Assembly: GCA_949752795.1 (NCBI GenBank)
Contig: OX457058.1
Coordinates: 163,435,353 to 163,499,352, forward strand
DNA length: 64,000 nucleotides
Reading direction: 5' to 3'
From: Hyperoodon ampullatus
Taxonomy: Eukaryota > Chordata > Mammalia > Artiodactyla > Ziphiidae
Positions 21,784 to 34,402 of the stretch are shown here, one piece after another. Both the position numbers and the translations under genes were made by a program. The notes under the pieces were generated by a model. It ran no database searches. It was not told where the DNA came from and saw only the letters and a program-made list of their open reading frames with translations. The stretch's first letter is position 1, and each line of letters begins with the position of its first letter.

Positions 21784-23035
21784 GTTTTAGTTTGCTCAAA
21801 CTGTCTTAACAAAGTATAGGAATACCATACCCTGGAGATACTGTGGGTTTGGTTCCAGACAAGTGCAACAAGGTGAATATTGTAATAAAGTGAGTCACAT
21901 GAATATTTTTGTTTCCTAGTGCAGATAAAAGTTATGGTTATACTCTACTATAGTGTATTAAGTGTGAAATAATATTCTGTCTAAACAAAACCCAATGTAC
22001 ATAACTTAATTAAAAAATACTTATTGCTAAAACATGCAAACCATCATCTGAGCCTTCAGTGGGTCATAATCTTTTATCAGGTTGAGGGTCTTACCTCAAT
22101 TGATGTGGATGTCTGCTGACTGATCAGGGTGGTGTCTGTGGAAAGTTGTGGTGGCTGTGGAGATTTCTTAAAATAAGACCGCAGTGAAGTTTGCTGCATC
22201 AATTAACTCTTCCTTTCAGTTGAACACTAAGAGGCCACCTTAAGGTTATTAATGACCTAATTTCAAATTTTGTTGTGTCTCAGGGAATAGGGAGGTTTGA
22301 GGAGAGGGAAAGAGACAGAGGAACAACTGGTCAGTGAAACAATAAGAACACACACAACAATTTTTGATTAAGTTCACCATCTTTATATGGTTACTCTTTA
22401 TGTTGTCTCAAAACAATTACAGTAGTAACAGTATAGATCACTGATCACACATCACCATAACAAATATAATAACAATGAAGAAATTTGAAATATATAAAGA
22501 GTTACCAAAATGTGACAAAGAAACATGAAGTGAGCAAATACTGTTGGAAAAATGGAGCCCACAGACTTACTCATGGGAGGGTTAGTCTTCAATTTGCATA
22601 AAGTGCAGTATCTTCAAAGAAGAATAAAGTGAAGCACAATAAAACGAAGTATGCCTGTGCTACAAATAGGTGATTTAAACAACAGAAATTTATTGTTTCA
22701 TAGTTCTAAAGATTGAAAGACAGAGATCAAATGTTGGCAGAATTATTTCCTTCTGAGGGCTGAGAAGGAAAGATCTGTTTCTGCCCTCCTTCCTTGGCTG
22801 ATAGATGGTCATCTTCTCCCAGTGTCTTATCTTCCTTCTGTACATATCTCTGTGTCCAAATTTCCCATTTCTATAAGGACACCAGTCATATGGGATTAGG
22901 GCCCACCATAACGATCTCACTTTAACTTGATTACCGCTGTATAGACCATGTCTCCAAATAAGGTTACATTCTGAAATAATGTAGCTTAGGACTTCAACAT
23001 ATAAATTTGAAGAGGACACAATTCAACCCAAAACA
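21784..23035 (-). repeat. MLT1-type LTR, minus strand, interrupted by Tigger
   Basis: The left piece 'tttgctcaaactgtcttaac' (about 21791-21816) and the right piece from 22658 ('gtgatttaaacaacagaaat' onwards) are consecutive parts of the LTR complement also seen at 5620-6035. The right piece ends with 'aggacttcaacatataaatt'. The Tigger-derived element separates them, so the LTR was present first. It is an old solo LTR with no coding sequence. Confidence 0.8.
21817..22657 (-). mobile_element. Tigger1-derived nonautonomous DNA transposon, minus strand
   Basis: The left end has 'actgtgggtttggttccag' and 'aagtgagtcacatgaa'. The right end has 'aaaacgaagtatgcctg', the complement of the Tigger 5' terminus. 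The middle joins the 3' end directly to the 5' end of the family near 22200, so most of the pogo-type transposase gene is missing. Only the region of its start, as 'aactcttcctttcagttgaa', remains. It needed transposase from elsewhere to move. Confidence 0.85.
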
Positions 23036-23649
23036 ACCTAATTGAGGTCAAAATGTGGTTTGAAATATGTGGTTTTATTGAGAATTATAATGAGAGTATT
23101 TTTTTCATATTAACAGATCTCTAAAAGGTGAGATTTAAAAATGTGTTAAAAATAGTTTGTGATGAATTAAATAAAGAAGTTTTGTAATAATATTATACCA
23201 ACTGAAAACATATATATTTATGTATGCATATGCTTTTTATAAATGTGTGTATGTGTGAATGTATGTGTGTAGAACTGTGGTGGAATACGCAGCTTGGGTA
23301 GAACAGGGCATGTGTGTGTATGATTCTAGCACTAGATGGTTTAGAGGACAGGTTCCATAAAGATGGGAGATGGAATTGTATTTTTCTGGTTTGTTTATTC
23401 CCCATATCCAATAAGAAAACCCAGTGGGATGGAAGAGGACAAGATGAGTTAAAGGATCTTCCTTGTACTCTCTCTGAGATTGCCTGTGTTGTTTTATTTT
23501 GGGAGACTGAGGGATGACTAATGTTAACAGTTTGTTCTCAGTCCATCTTCAATGCTGATGAACTGTGTTTTTGACACAGTGTTTTTAACCAAAGTTTAAT
23601 TTATAGGGCTTTTCTCACTTTTGCTTCATTTTACATTTAATAGGTATAC
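23036..23649. other. Intergenic sequence, GT-rich patch, no gene
   Basis: A degenerate GT-rich stretch lies near 23,220-23,320. The open frames on both strands here have no supporting signal. Confidence 0.4.
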
Positions 23650-24180
23650 TATTCAACTTTCTTTAGGTTATGTGGCAGTGGAAAACAACCCCAAATTTTA
23701 GTGATTTACAATATAAAGTTTTATGTACCACAGCTGTTATATGCTCTTCATGTTCCTGTGATTTGAATCCATATTATCTTCATTTAGACACCTAGGCTAA
23801 AGAAGCAGTCCTATCTGAACATGCCATGATTGCATAGAAGGTAGAGAGAGAGAACACAAGCAGAACCCTGTGATCTTAAAGCTCAAAGTTGTGCTCATTC
23901 ATCTGTCACCTACACTGACCAAAGTTTATGGCCAATGTTGCTGTCAGTGGTGTGGAAATATAACATCTCACAAGGAGATACTTCAATTCCCATAGTCTTG
24001 GGTGAGGATAGATTAATTATCCTCTCACAAAAATGACAGAAAGTAATTGGAAATGATAATAATAATGAGACATACCTTTTTTTGTCACAAAGTTCCTTCT
24101 CTTCTGGACATAAAATGGGCTCATTTATGCTTGAAGTAAAGCATTCCAAAGATCTCACCCAATCGTAGCATTAGGCTCAA
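23650..24180 (-). repeat. Possible old LTR fragment, minus strand
   Basis: 'gtggaaaacaaccccaaatt' followed by 'tagtgatttacaatataaa' resembles a mammalian LTR motif in which 'aaaccaccccaaaac' precedes 'agtggcttaaaacaa'. The rest is too diverged for me to assign. A repeat library search would decide it. Confidence 0.25.
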
Positions 24181-25959
24181 AGTTTAGAATCTTGTGGCAT
24201 TTTCTATATGACATGCAGATAAGGCCCCTGTTGATGCAGAAATTGATGAGCCCTAAAGATAAATTATCTGTTCTCTCTCCCAAAACCTACACAATGGTGG
24301 ATAAAAAGCAGAATAAACACAATTAACATTTCTATTTAGAAAGCTGGATAATGGGAGGCATACTGTAGCCCCTGGTCCAAAGCAATTCTGAAATCTTGTG
24401 CAGACGTTTGAAGGGCTTTCAACCCTGTGAGTGGAGGATGCTCCTTAGTTAGGTTCCGGTTCTCCTCCCAAGAAATAGCAACTTAGCCCCTTGTACTCCA
24501 TAATTCTTGTGTCAGAGGGAAAAGGGAAATGGCAGAACCATGAGATTGCTCTGCATATGTCACTTTGTGCTCATTACATTGTTCAATGAAACTCACATGG
24601 ACAGGCCTGATGTTAATGGGACAGGGAAGTGTGCTCCTTCACAGGGAAGTTCTGCAAGTCTCACAGCAGTAGTTTGAATGCAAGATCCTCTGGAAGGGAG
24701 TGGGGAAGGGGAAGAAAGAAAATACTTGTAAACAATCATGGAATCTATGCCAGTGGATATTTTAATACAGTGTTAGGTAGAATTTGGTCTCTTGCTCAAT
24801 GAGACAAAAATAAGAAATTTTTAATTTCTAAACCTCAGAGTGGAATAATAACCTATAGGGTAGGGAAAGAGAGAATGTCTCTTATTGCTGAGCCGATAAT
24901 TTTATACTCTGATCTCTTTTTCCTCTCATAGATCAAAAACATTAGTAAAAATTTACGGTAGAAGGAATGACCATTAAAAACTAAGCCAGATCTACTTTCA
25001 TTTTTACTGTTGGTGCCAGTTAGCAATTGCAAGTTTGATGGTGCTGAGAGAAAATTCACTCAACTAGATTTTATATGGTTTAAATAGTAGCTAATAATAA
25101 AAAGATTTTAAAGAAAAAGAGAAAAGGTGTTTCCAAACCTTGCAGATCCACCCGTCTTTCTCAAGGATCAGCTCCTGTGCTCCTCTAATAAGAAGTTATT
25201 TTATTAGTTGAGTCCCCAGAAGGTAATGGTTATTTCTCCCTATTCCAATTTTGTTTCCAAAACCTAAGAATAAAATTCAGAAGGTTTCTGTGTCTGTGTC
25301 TTCAAAACCTATGGCCTTACACTCAATTTTATTTTATTGTTATTCTGAAAGATAGAGCTGGGTCAATAAAGAACTAGAGAAAAATGAATATCCTGGAATG
25401 CTCTGTAGCAAGGACATGAAGCTGTGCTGACTCAACAGTATACTAGTTTTGAAACTATAGAGACTGCCATTGGTCAGCAGTAAAACTCAGAGGAAGTTGG
25501 GGTCAGAAGGAAAGAAACAGAAAAGAAACTCTATTATCTGATAGTAGTAAAGCACAATCCCTCAAAAGATAGCATTAGTATAAGCCAATGGATAAAATCT
25601 TTCATGTTCTGAATGAAAAGAAATAGCTTTTAGCCCAAAGTTTGCTAACACTTGAACAGATGTTTGTATATGCAGTAAAAGTACTAGAAAATACAGAACC
25701 ACTTTCTGATATGTGTTCCTGCTTCTCTAAAATGAATTGTTCCTGAAATTTAATGATGGGGACTTTTGAAAGAAGCAGTGACAGAGTCAAACAATGCCTC
25801 ACTTACTAAGGTGAATCTCACAGTTAATTAGAAACATGGGATAAATACATACATTCTTAGATTCATTTAGTGTGAATCTTATCTGAGAAAAACAGATACA
25901 ACCAAAGAAACATTTGCTGCTACAAATGTCCTTATTGATGTTTGAACTGTTCTATCCAT
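24181..25959. other. Intergenic sequence with nothing recognised
   Basis: No repeat or gene supported. Open frames are short and lack domain or splice evidence. Confidence 0.4.
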
Positions 25960-26945
25960 ATTTAAAATTTTTTTAAAGTTGAGATTCACACACCATAAAA
26001 TTTACCCATTTTTTTTGTTTGTTTGTTAAAGAAGATGTTGGGGGTAGGAGTTTAATTTATTTATTTATTTTTGTTGTGTTGGGTCTTTGTTTCTGTGCGA
26101 GGGCTTTCACTAGTTGAGGCAAGTGGGGGCCACACTTCATTGTGGTATGCGGGCCTCTCACTATCGCGGCCTCTCTTGTTGCGGAGCACAGGCTCCAGAA
26201 GCGCAGGCTCAGTAATTGTGACTCACGGGCCTAGTTGCTCCGTGGCACGTGGGATCCTCCCAGACGAGGGCTCAAACCCATGCCCCCTGCATTAGCAGGC
26301 AGATTCTCAACCACTGCGCCACCAGGGAAGCCCCAAAATTTAATGTGCACAATTTTTGAGTATATTTAGAGAGTTGTGCAAACATTATAACAATCTAATT
26401 TTAGAATATTTTTATCACCTCTGAAAGGAAATTCTGTATCCATTAGCAGACAAGCCCCTAGCACCAGCCATAGGCAACCATAAGTCTATTTTTGGTCTCT
26501 ATATAATTGCTTACTCTGGACATTTAATATAAATGGAATAATACAATATGCATCTTTTTGTGACTGGCATCTTTTACTTAGCATTATGTTTTCAAGGTCC
26601 ATCCACATTGTAGCATGTATCAATACTTTATTCCTTTTTATTGCCCAATAACAATCCATTGAATGAACATGCCACATTTCTTTATCCTTTCCACAGTTGA
26701 TGGGTATTTAAATTGTTTCCACTTTTTGGCTGTTATGAATATTTCTGCTATGAATCTCCATTTTTGTGTGGATATGTTTTTCTTTACCCTGTGTGAATGT
26801 CTAGCAGTGGAACTGCTGAGTTATATAGAAACTCTGTGTTAAATCTTTCGAGGAACTACCAAATTGTTTTCTAAAGTGGCTGCACCATTCCTGCTAACCA
26901 CATTTTGCATCTACATTTCAAACTCTTCATTTTTATAATCCTAAC
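25960..26945 (-). repeat. Old L1 (L1M-type) 3' end, minus strand, split by CHR-1
   Basis: Landmarks on the plus strand are 'cacaccataaaatttaccc' before the SINE, then 'aatctaattttagaatattt', 'tctggacatttaatataaat', 'tttttgtgactggcatct' and 'tgtttccactttttggctgt'. This is the complement of an old mammalian L1 3' UTR and the end of ORF2. Confidence 0.85.
26011..26334 (-). mobile_element. CHR-1 type SINE (long form), minus strand
   Basis: It is longer than the other CHR copies here. It has the extra 3' block with 'gttgggggtaggagtttaat' and 'tgtgttgggtctttgtttct' before the shared 'gcgggcctctcact' segment. CpGs are partly decayed. 'aaaattta' at 25997-26004 and 26335-26342 is the likely duplication. 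The long form is the older type shared beyond whales. Confidence 0.85.
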
Positions 26946-27444
26946 TTATAGCAGGTGTGCTGGAATACCAATAAACTATCTACAGAAAAGGGTCAAAACA
27001 TGGTTGATGCTGTAATAATGTGAAGGTCAAATTAAATTAGCCCTGAAATCCCATAAGCCTCTTTTGAAAGCGTCAGTAAATAGTCTTCACAATTGCCATC
27101 ATAACAATAAGCTGTGTAATTATATGCTGATGTCCAAAGAGATCTTGGCTCTCATTAATATTTACAAACCCGCTGGGATTCAGGGAGGGATCCTTCGCAC
27201 TTTTAATTACAGCAGAACAAAGTAGTTGCTGTGAGTGGCTGTGGCTCTGAGTCTATCACTGGGAAAGCAGAAGGGGATTCCCAGAGCATGAACAAACCTG
27301 CATGGGGAAGGAAGTCACTCTGAGTGGCTGAAAGTGCTTTATTTGTCACATTTAAAGGGAGAAACTTTTAAGAATTTGATAGCATAATGATAAGAAGGAA
27401 ATCTCTTATTGCAGGGTTTACTTAGGATCCAGTAAAACACTAGT
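26946..27444. other. Intergenic sequence with nothing recognised
   Basis: No repeat or gene supported. Confidence 0.4.
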
Positions 27445-27453
27445 TGTCCATTC

Positions 27454-27671
27454 TTTTTTTTTTTTTTTTTTTTTTTTTTCGGTATGCGGGTCTCTCACTG
27501 CTGTGGCCTCTCCCTCTGCAGAGCACAGGCTCCAGATGTGCAGGCTCAGTGGCCACGGCTCACAGGCCCAGCTGCCCTGCAGCACGTGGAATCCTCCTGG
27601 ACCGGGGCATGAACCCACGTCCCCTGCATCGGCAGGCGTACTCCCAACCACTGTGCCACCAGGGAAGGCCC
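27454..27671 (-). mobile_element. CHR SINE, minus strand
   Basis: The T-run at 27454-27479 is the tail. The body runs to 'gccaccagggaaggccc'. Most CpGs have become TG or CA, so it is older than the copies at 10319 and 17976. 'tgtccattc' (27445-27453) and 'tgtccatcc' (27672-27680) are the probable duplication. Confidence 0.92.
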
Positions 27672-27680
27672 TGTCCATCC

Positions 27681-29892
27681 ACTTTTAAAAGTGGATCTAA
27701 AATTTAGGGACATTGATTTATCCAGCTGAAACTTTAAAAGGAATACCTCAAGGGGAAATTAATTGGCATAATTAAATGAATGAAATAAACACTAGAAATA
27801 TTAGTCTTTTAAATATGACAATTGCCTTTATGAATCAAATAACATTAGAAAGGGTCTCATTTAGTTGTACAAATTCTTTGCCCAGATGCTCTTTAGTAGC
27901 TGAAAGGGTAAGAAAATGAAGGGCTGGAGTTTGGAGGATCCATGCTACCATGTGCCTTTTCAATACCTCTTTTTAAAACTACAAACTACTGAGCTTCCCA
28001 TTCTGCCCTGTAAGGACTGTATACATTCTGTTTGTCACATGAAAATTTTGAAACTGAACCTAGTGATTTATAGCAACAAATTTTATAAAAACTTTTTTGA
28101 GGGTGTCCTACATTATTAATTTAATGTTTTTCCTTCTTATTATTTGATCAATCTGCATTTTTATCTCATCCCCCCACCATTTACCATCCCATCCCATTGG
28201 ATTTCTTCCTCGTGTTTACATAAATTTAATGTAAAATGTACTTACCATTACTTTCTGTGTTGCACCCCTAAAATGAAATGGCTACAGTTAGTACAGGTAA
28301 CGCAAAGACTGGCTGCTTGCTTATGCCGTCTTACCTACACATCTTTATTCAAGCTTTTTCTACCCTTCTATTTTTCTCTATATGTCACATTCTGTAAAGT
28401 ATAAATCTCATCCTTCCCATCCTTAAAACACCCAGTAAAAGCAAGAATTGTTCTCTATAAATAATCATTAAAATGTATCAGTTGTATTCTCCTGGAAGTT
28501 ATCAATTTCTCTCATATCTTAACAGAAATTGAAGTACATGTTTTCTCTGTTGGAAGGCCAGAGCTGGTGTTTTATTAAGAGAGTATCCCTTTCCAGCATT
28601 AAACCCTGCAGGTTATAGTAGAAACTCAAAAGTGTTGCATAAATGACTGAATTTCACTTGCATTTATTTTATCTATAAAATAACCATAATTATTTTATCT
28701 ATAACCACACCATAATCCAGAAAAAAATTAGAGGTAGTAATACAATAGTTAATGCTGTATGAAAATGGAATACAATAAACATTGGCTCCTACTTTAACCA
28801 TATGAACCCACCTAGTAGACAATGCTCTGTATTTTGTATCCAAACCTGCCAATATAATTTTAGGCCTCCTAACCTAAGAGCTGTTCAGAGCTGTGGAACT
28901 TGGGTTTGTGGTCAGGGGAGGTGCATTTTATTCCAGCTCTTCCATGAATTAATAAAGGAAACCAAGGCATCTAACATAATGGTAGGCCTCAGTTTTTGAA
29001 TTTTCAAACGGACATTGTAATTAAAGACTGCCTTGCCAATAGTGCAAGATCATTATGAGCTTTCAATGCACTAACTGGCCCAGTTATGAGTGGGAGTTCC
29101 AGATTGCCAGGGGTACCAGAGCATTTCAGTTCTTATGGTGGGATTCCACAGCAAGCTTCTTGTTCTTCTTTGCCTGTGAAATTGATGGGAAGATAAAGCC
29201 ACATCTCTTTATGTGTATATTATTTAAATAATATTTTAAATATTATTAGATAATTAGATAATGTGAAATATAATATATGTAGAAAAGAATATATTAATCA
29301 TATGTGTATATTTTTGAATATATTAAAATACATAAATCAATATGCATACCACCCAACTTAAGAAATAGATAATTACCAGGGACTCAGAAGCACTCTGTGT
29401 GACCTCTTTGAATTTTTTTGTAAATAATTTTCTTGTTTGTATTTATTTATTTATTTTGAATTTCTGGGATGCAGTGTGAAATCTGAAATTTATTTGAAAT
29501 ATCTGTTTCTAATAGCAACTATAATGGTAAACTTTCATAATTTGCTAAAGAACAGTAATTCTTTTCAGGGTCAGTTGCTGTAGTTATCCCATAGCCATGC
29601 TATTGTACAGTTGTGATACCAAATACGTTCTTTTTCAACTGGCATATTTAATAATATAACAAACTTCTTATGGCTGGTTGAATATAATAGAGGAAAAAGT
29701 TTTTCATAAAATATTTTCTAGTAGTAAATTCATATGTGGAATCCAAAAATTGAAAAAAACTTTTATTTTCACAAATTATACTTTTTATGAAATATGCAGA
29801 ATAGATAAATTAGCAGAAACAGAAAGCCAGTGGTGGTTGCTGGGACCAAGGGAGGGGAAGTGAGAAGCACTGCTCAAAATTTCAGGGTTGTT
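27681..29892. other. AT-rich intergenic sequence with nothing recognised
   Basis: No gene supported. A short (TTTA)n patch lies near 29,438-29,456. TATA-rich DNA lies near 29,215-29,345. Confidence 0.4.
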
Positions 29893-30125
29893 TTTTTTAC
29901 TAATTTTTATTGGAGTATGATTGCTTTACAATGTTGTATTAGCCTCCACTTCACAAAAAAATTAATCAACCATACACATACAGACATCCCTTCCCTTTTG
30001 GACTTCCCTCCCATTTAGTTTACCACAGTGCATCAGGTAGAGTTCCTTATGCTATACAGTATGTTCCCATCTGTTGTCTATTTTATACATAGTATCAATA
30101 ATGTGTATGTGTCAATCCCAGCATA
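29893..30125 (-). repeat. L1 3' UTR fragment, minus strand
   Basis: 'tttttattggagtatgattg', 'caatgttgtattagcctcc', 'atgctatacagtatgttccc' and 'tgtgtatgtgtcaatccc' match the complement of the cetartiodactyl L1 3' UTR. Confidence 0.8.
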
Positions 30126-30159
30126 ACTATATTCATAGTGTTACCATCCATGTATGTGT

Positions 30160-30960
30160 CATTTGACTTTAATGATGTATTTCATTTAATGAGTTGTCCC
30201 ATTTGTATTATTCTGGGACTTGTTTCTTTTGAACAATATTTTGAGTTTATCCAAGTTTATGTGTATACCTACAGCACATTCACATCTGCTACCTTGTATA
30301 TACTACATATGTTAATTGTTACTGTCATTCATGGGCAATTGGATCAGTTCCAGGTTCTGCTATGCCAAAAATTTCAATGACTATCTTAATATACGTTATC
30401 AAGTGCACACATATAAGAGTTTCCCTAGGGTATTTATAGCATATTTCATCAAGTTTAAAATGCTATCAGTAGTAAGATACACACCATTGTTTTGCACAAC
30501 CAAGAAAGAAATATTTTCAATTAAACAATATCATAATGCTTTCTTATTGACAGTGCATTTCAATTTCAGAACTATTAAACTTAAAAAAATGTGCTTTAGA
30601 ATCAATGAAATAGAATACCCTGGAGTGGGGTTGCTGGACCAAAGATAATGTACAACTTCAAATTTACTAGAAGTCAATCCAGTGGTCCACAAAAATTATT
30701 GTAGGAATTTACAGATCCACCTGCAGAGTGCTAGGGTCCTGGTTGCTTTACATCTCTTAGCTTTCAGTATTTTTCTGTCCATTGCCTCTTGAGCCAGGAC
30801 AGTAATGAATTTTAATATTTATTTTAAACTTTAACAGTATTTTAGTGCTTCATTGAAGTATCTAATCTTCAATATCGTCAGAAATAGAAACTTCCACCAG
30901 TAATCTTCATTGAGCAACGTATACTTTTGAGCATCAAATGAAACCTTGTTATTTATTTTT
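30160..30960 (-). repeat. Old L1M-type fragment, minus strand
   Basis: Ordered resemblance to an old L1 complement: 'tcattcatgggcaattggat', 'ataagagtttccctaggg', 'cctggagtggggttgctgga' and 'acttcaaatttactagaagt'. Strongly diverged. Confidence 0.6.
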
Positions 30961-31364
30961 GCTCCTCAAATTTTCTCTATTTTCATCCTATGGCCAAATC
31001 TTTGGCATGTTTTTAAATTTGGCTCAAACTTCATGTCCACTATGCTTCCTTTCCAGCTGCTTCCTGGAAGGATCAAGCACTAACTCCTCTGGTTTCAGGA
31101 AACCTTTTTAGTCCATTGAAGTGTATTTATATGTTTACATATTTATTGTGCCCATAGAGTGCAGCCTTTATTTTTGTGATAACTACCTGACTTTCCTGTT
31201 TATTTTCTGGCTCCAGGACTTGCTTAGTTTGCAGTTTCTCCTTTCCAGCCACTTCCAGGTGCAAGAAACTGCAACCTTTGTACTCACCTGCTGCAGCTAT
31301 GAACAAATGCATAATGATGTCAATTAGTGATAAACAAGAGGAAAAAGCAGATATTACCATGTGT
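30961..31364. other. Intergenic sequence with nothing recognised
   Basis: Overlapping short open frames on both strands near 31121-31378 lack support. Confidence 0.4.
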
Positions 31365-31379
31365 AAAAAAGGGAACACT

Positions 31380-31590
31380 GGGCTTCCCTGGTGGCTCAGT
31401 GGTTAAGAGTCCACCTGCCGATGCAGGGGACACGGGTTCATGCCCCGGTCTGGGAAGATCCCACATGCCGCGGAGTGACTAGGCCCATGAGCCATGGCTG
31501 CTGAGCCGGCACGTCTGGAGCCTGTGCTCCGCAATGGGAGAGGCCACAAAAGTGAGAGGCCAGCATACCACAAAAAAAAAAAAAAAAAAG
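31380..31590 (+). mobile_element. CHR SINE, plus strand
   Basis: The head 'gggcttccctggtggctc' starts at 31380. The A-run tail begins near 31572. Flanks 31365-31379 and 31591-31605 match at 13 of 15 bases and are the likely target-site duplication. Confidence 0.92.
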
Positions 31591-31605
31591 AAAAAGAGGA
31601 ATACT

Positions 31606-32430
31606 CATCTCCATTATACAATAAATTACATATTTTGCCTCCTTCATATTCCTCAAATCTGTACAATTCCTGCCATTGTGTTAGTTTAAAACTCCATGCA
31701 TTTCTCCATGGTGACTATGACAGCTCTAAACCAGAGGCAGATTTTCATAAAACTTTCACTCTTATGGGCTACTTTTAAGGGCTTGGGAGGGACCATGACA
31801 TTGTATTTATACATTTATGTAAAATCTGCAAAAGTAACTATGTGAACCATAATCTATTTAAAGTACTGTCTCTCCCTCCTTCAATTCCTCCATCATACTT
31901 CTAAATTGCTTGGTCTGATGTGTGGATGAGCATTTTTGGAAGCTAGCCAGAAGGAGATTAACACCAAATACAGGTATCAATGGATAAAACACAAAATAAA
32001 CCAGGATGGCAGAGACATCAAGGACAAATAGATTAATAAGTAACAGTAATTTAAGTGGTTTTAATTTTAGCCACTGCACAGGAAAACTTGAAGTGCTAGG
32101 AAATCAGAATTCATATACGAAAGGAATTTAACAGAGATTTCACCAAACTTTAAATCAAACCTCAACTATTTTTATGGCCTTGCCAATAATGAATTACTAA
32201 ACTTAAATAATCAATTTAAAGATAAAAAGAGAAAAATCAAATTTTGATCATGCTACAGGAGAGAGTAAAGCATCTTTCTCTTTTCTCTATAGAGAAATGT
32301 CATGTGAAGCATCATTCAAAGAAAATATAGTCAGATAAAAGTAAAAAAAAAAGTATTACAGCTGTATCTAAGTTAATTCATACAAATAGTATGCCGCTTT
32401 TAACATATATTTTTTAATATTTGTGTATAA
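31606..32430. other. Intergenic sequence with nothing recognised
   Basis: No gene or repeat supported. It is the left flank of L1-B. Confidence 0.4.
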
Positions 32431-32443
32431 GAAGTACACTTTT

Positions 32444-34402
32444 GAGAGAGTAGTTTCAAGATGGCGGAAGAGTAAGATGTGCAGATCACCTTCCTCCCCA
32501 CAAATACATCAGAAATACATCTACATATGGAACAGCTCATACAGAACACCGACTAGAACGCTGGCAGAAGACCTCAGACTTCCCCAAAGGCAAGAAACTC
32601 CCCAATACCTGGGTACGAAAAAAGAAAAAAGAATAAACAGAGACAAAAGAATAAGAATGGGACCTGAACCAGTGGGAGGGAGTCATGAAGGAGGAAAGGT
32701 TTCCACACACTAGGAAGCCCCTTCACAGGAGGAGACTGAGGGTAGCAGAGGGGGAAGCTTCAGAGCCACGGAGGAGAACACAGCATCAAGGGTGTGGAGG
32801 GCAAAGCAGAGAGATTCCCGCACAGAGTATTGGTGCCAACCAGCACTCACTAGCCCAAGAGGCTTGTCTGCTCACCTGCTGGGGTGGGCAGGGCTGGGAG
32901 CTGAGGCTCAGGCCTTGGTCGGAGTGCGGAGAGAGGACTGGCGGCGTGAACACAGTCTGAAGGGGTTAGTGCGTCACGGTTAAATGGGAGGGGGTCCGGG
33001 AAAAAGTCTGAACTTGCCAAAGAAGCAAGAGACATTTTCTTCCCTCTTTGTTTCCTGGTGCACGAGGAGAGGGGATTCAGAGCACTGCTTAAAGGAGCTC
33101 TAGAGATGGGCATGAGCTGCAGTGAAGAGTGCAGGGCCCAGAGATGGGCATGAGATGCTAAGGCTGCTGCTGCCACCAACAAGAAGCCTGTGTGCAAGCC
33201 CAGGTCACTATCCCCACTTCCCTCCCAGGAGCCTGTGCAGCCCGCCACTGCCAGGGTCCCGGGATCCAGGGACAATTTCCCTGGGAGAACAGATGGTGCG
33301 CCTCAGGCTAGTGCAACGTCATGCCAGCCTCTGCTGCCACAGGTTCACCCCACATCTGCACCCCTCCCTGCCCCCGGCCTGAATGAGCCAGAGCCCCCGA
33401 ATGAGCAGCTACTTTAACCCCATCCTGTCTGAGTGATGAACAGACTCCCTCAAGTGACCAACATGCAGAGACGGGTCCAAATCCAAAGCTGAACCCCAGA
33501 AGCTGTGCGAACAAAGAAGAGAAAGGGAAATCTCTCCCAGCAGCCTCAGGAGCAGTGGATTAAATCTCCACAATCAACTTGATGTACCCTGCATCGGTGG
33601 AATACCTGAATAGATGTCGAATCATCCCAAATTGAGGAGGTGGACTTTGGGAGCAAAAATATATATATTTTTTTCCCATTTTTCTCTTTTTGTGAGTGTC
33701 TATGTGTATGCTTCCATGTGTGATTTTGTCTGTATAGCTTTGTGTTTACCATTTTTCTAAGGTTCTGTCTGTCTGTTTTTCTTTTTATTACTTAAAAATT
33801 TTTATCGTAATAATTATTTTTATTTTAATAACTTTATTTTATTTTATTTTACTTTATTTTATTTTAACTTCTTCTTTCTTTCTTTTGTTTCCCTTTTATT
33901 CTGAGCCATGTGGAGGACAGGCTCTTGGTGATCCAGCTAGGTGTCAGGGCTGTGCCACTGCTGTGGGAGAGCCAAGTTCAGGAAACAGGTCCACAAGAGG
34001 CCTCCCAGCTCCACATAATGTCAAATGGTGAAAATCTCCCAGAGATCTCCATGTCAAAGCCAAGACCCAGCTCCACTCAACGAGCAGCAAGCTGCAGGGC
34101 TGGGCACCCTATGCCAAACAACTAGGAAGACAGGAACACAAACCTACCCATTAGCAGAGAGGCTGCCTAAAATCATAATAAGGCCACAGACACCCAAAAC
34201 ACACCACCAGATGTGGACCTGCCCAGCAGAAAGACAAGATCCAACCTCATCCACCAGAACACAGACACTAGTCCCCTCCACCAGGAAGCCTACACAACCG
34301 ACAAAACCAACCTTAGCCACTGGGGACAGACACCAAAAACAATGGAAACTATGAACCTGCAGCCTGTGAAAGGGAGATGCCAAACATAGTAAGTTAAGCA
34401 AA
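32444..34402 (+). promoter_or_regulatory. L1-B 5' UTR, longer than that of L1-A
   Basis: It contains two blocks missing from L1-A: 32616-32798 (A/G-rich), and about 33640-33932. The second has a T-rich part with (TTTTA)n-like sequence at about 33826-33870. A 15-bp sequence 'agagatgggcatgag' occurs at 33102-33116 and 33140-33154. CpG decay makes promoter activity unlikely. Confidence 0.8.
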
